Of a stretch of DNA of 64,000 bases, positions 62,311 through 64,000 are shown piece after piece. The translations under genes and the position numbers were made by a program. The stretch is from Lineus longissimus (lineage: Eukaryota; Nemertea; Pilidiophora; Heteronemertea; Lineidae). Every line of letters begins with the position of its first letter. Position 1 is the stretch's first letter. The notes beneath the pieces were generated by a model. It ran no database searches, had not been told where the DNA came from, and was given only the letters and a program-made list of their open reading frames with translations. The DNA is taken from positions 374,001 to 438,000 of the forward strand of contig NC_088323.1 in assembly GCF_910592395.1 (NCBI RefSeq), in the 5' to 3' direction.

Positions 62311-64000
62311 GTCACTAAGAAATCAGTGCTGATGACTCGCCCCGCCTGACTTGGTAATGACTGTCATCACACATGGAGCTAATTACTAGAGATAATAACC
62401 AGCAATAAAACCTAGTATGGCTAATGAAACGTTAGACCAGATTATGATCTAATTTCCCTACAGATTGCTGACCAATCAGCCACGGGAGGGAACCGTAGGG
62501 ATGGGCATTATTGTCTCATCACGAGGGGTAGCTTTTTGGCGCCAACAAGATCCGTGCCTGATGATTGGGTTGATGGCATCTTTATGACATCATCTAACTG
62601 GTGCGTTGGGTAAGCCCTCACCCATCCCACAGTCGGGGTAGGGAAACACAGAACGAGCCAGTACTTTATTGCGAAGGCGTAGCTTCTTGGCACTCTGAAA
62701 ATAGACAGACTGGTGTTTCGTCTCGGAATGTCATGCTACTTTCAAAATAAAGATTGACAGATTCCAACGTTGGAGACTAGTCTCGTTATTTCCTGATGCT
62801 CCTAGCCCTAACGATAGTGCAGGTACCGTCATTTAGACGACAGCGCCATTACCACAAGGCCATCAAATCCTCATTTAGTCTCCAATAGTATTTTACACTC
62901 ACGAATTCCGTCCATTGATCTTAAAGTGCACATGGATTCATACTGCTACAAACAAACTATGAAAGTCACGAGGGAGCCCATTCTCCAGTAATGACTCCGG
63001 CTAAGATAGTCGTATTTCCTCCCCGCACTGATGGCCAGAGTGAGGTCAGAATACAAAGCTGCAGAGTGGGGATCAGTGACACGCAAGTAGATGGGGCCAT
63101 TAACAAGCGAAGTTCCGTGGAGACATGGTATAAAACTGCTTGGTCTCTCTATCAACCCAACAAGTTACCATTGGCCATTAACAGAGTCTTGGCGTATCAC
63201 TTGATCATAGACATGCAGTCGATGGGGCCAATTGAGCAAAGGCACAGCTGGAGCTGAAGCGCCGTGAAAATTGTTACGTGTTGGCAATGTCAATACTAAC
63301 TCGTGATACCCTATGGATTTCCCTCCCAAGACCTGGTGAGATCACAGTCGTGATACACTTTTCGAACTCAGGAGGTGAGTTTACGATGAGTTCCAACCAT
63401 CCAAACGACGCATTAGGAAGGTGACTCTGTAACTGGCAATGACCTGATGCCAGCCGCCAAAGGGTAACATAGGTAAGGACCAACTAGAAGTGGATAACTC
63501 GAAACCACATAATCAAACAGCCTCCAAACGAGCTAAGGGACCGCTTCACCTCATCTGACTCACGTGATGACCTGTCTTTATTAGCCAAATGCCAATTACA
63601 ACCGTATAAACAGGTGTTGATAAGGCTTTTTCAGCTTGTAAGTCAATGTATCTATTAGGCTGACCAATAATAAGGGTACTGTAAAAACGATGGCCATCAT
63701 TACTCTCGCCTCCTTAGTCATCATGGTTGTCCGCCAGCTTTTTAGGTTTTTTTTCTCTCAAAGTTATACTTCTCATCGATGCACGGTCCATCAATAATGG
63801 GGAAACAACAATTGGTGTGTTTCATCATACCTCAAGTCTTACCGTGGAATTGGACGTGTGATGTTCTCTCAAAAACCCTTGATGTGTTCAGTTGCCAAAT
63901 GCTGATCCCACTGATTCCATTCCTTCGAATATGAGGCAAATATCGTTATTGAAGCAATCTCCATGTAGATCATCCATGTAGCAATCTCCCCCTTAGGTGG
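62311..64000. other. Unassigned right edge
   Basis: Only short frames are present, the longest about 88 codons at 62991-63257, with no recognised motif. No repeat or RNA gene was seen. Confidence 0.4.

Overview
The window reads as noncoding, repeat-bearing nuclear DNA from a eukaryote with large, intron-rich or gene-sparse chromosomes. No frame on either strand stays open beyond about 170 codons in 64 kb. There is no operon-like packing, no rRNA and no intact tRNA gene. The base composition is moderately A+T rich, and several short frames are bounded by GT/AG splice-like signals. CpG does not look strongly depleted by eye. A pair of zinc-knuckle-like motifs resembling metazoan BEL/Pao Gag proteins leans towards an invertebrate animal, but this assignment is weak. 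I did not recognise any complete gene.

Left part (1-31 kb): position 614-1189 holds a dispersed repeat of about 575 bp with a tRNA-like pol III promoter block at one end. Degenerate ~50-bp repeats flank it on both sides. A second copy lies inverted at 49.6-50.2 kb. A different ~130-bp dispersed element occurs three times (14.6, 21.8 and 24.8 kb), with the first copy inverted. Between these lie long stretches where I see nothing assignable, plus a candidate exon with good splice signals at 18.19-18.36 kb.

Middle (30-38 kb): this part has the best coding-like traces. A minus-strand frame at 30.05-30.56 kb carries a C2-domain-like motif. A GC-rich patch at 31.44-31.52 kb has a perfect 20-bp palindrome next to a second hairpin. 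A minus-strand pseudogene-like frame at 34.6-35.2 kb has two zinc-knuckle-like motifs exactly 150 bp apart and two in-frame stops. An exact-looking 84-bp tandem duplication sits at 38.1 kb.

Right part (43-62 kb): this part is dominated by independent local tandem repeats. The clearest is an array of about seven units of 137-153 bp at 48.1-49.2 kb, whose central units are identical and whose outer units are diverged. Other, older repeats with spacings near 140-168 bp occur at 43.4, 54.9-55.3, 58.4-58.5 and 61.5-62.3 kb. Shorter periods (81, 64, 21 bp) occur at 47.0, 56.0 and 58.8 kb. These arrays do not share obvious sequence, so the similar spacing may reflect a common mechanism rather than one family. 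I found no evidence for a multi-gene system.
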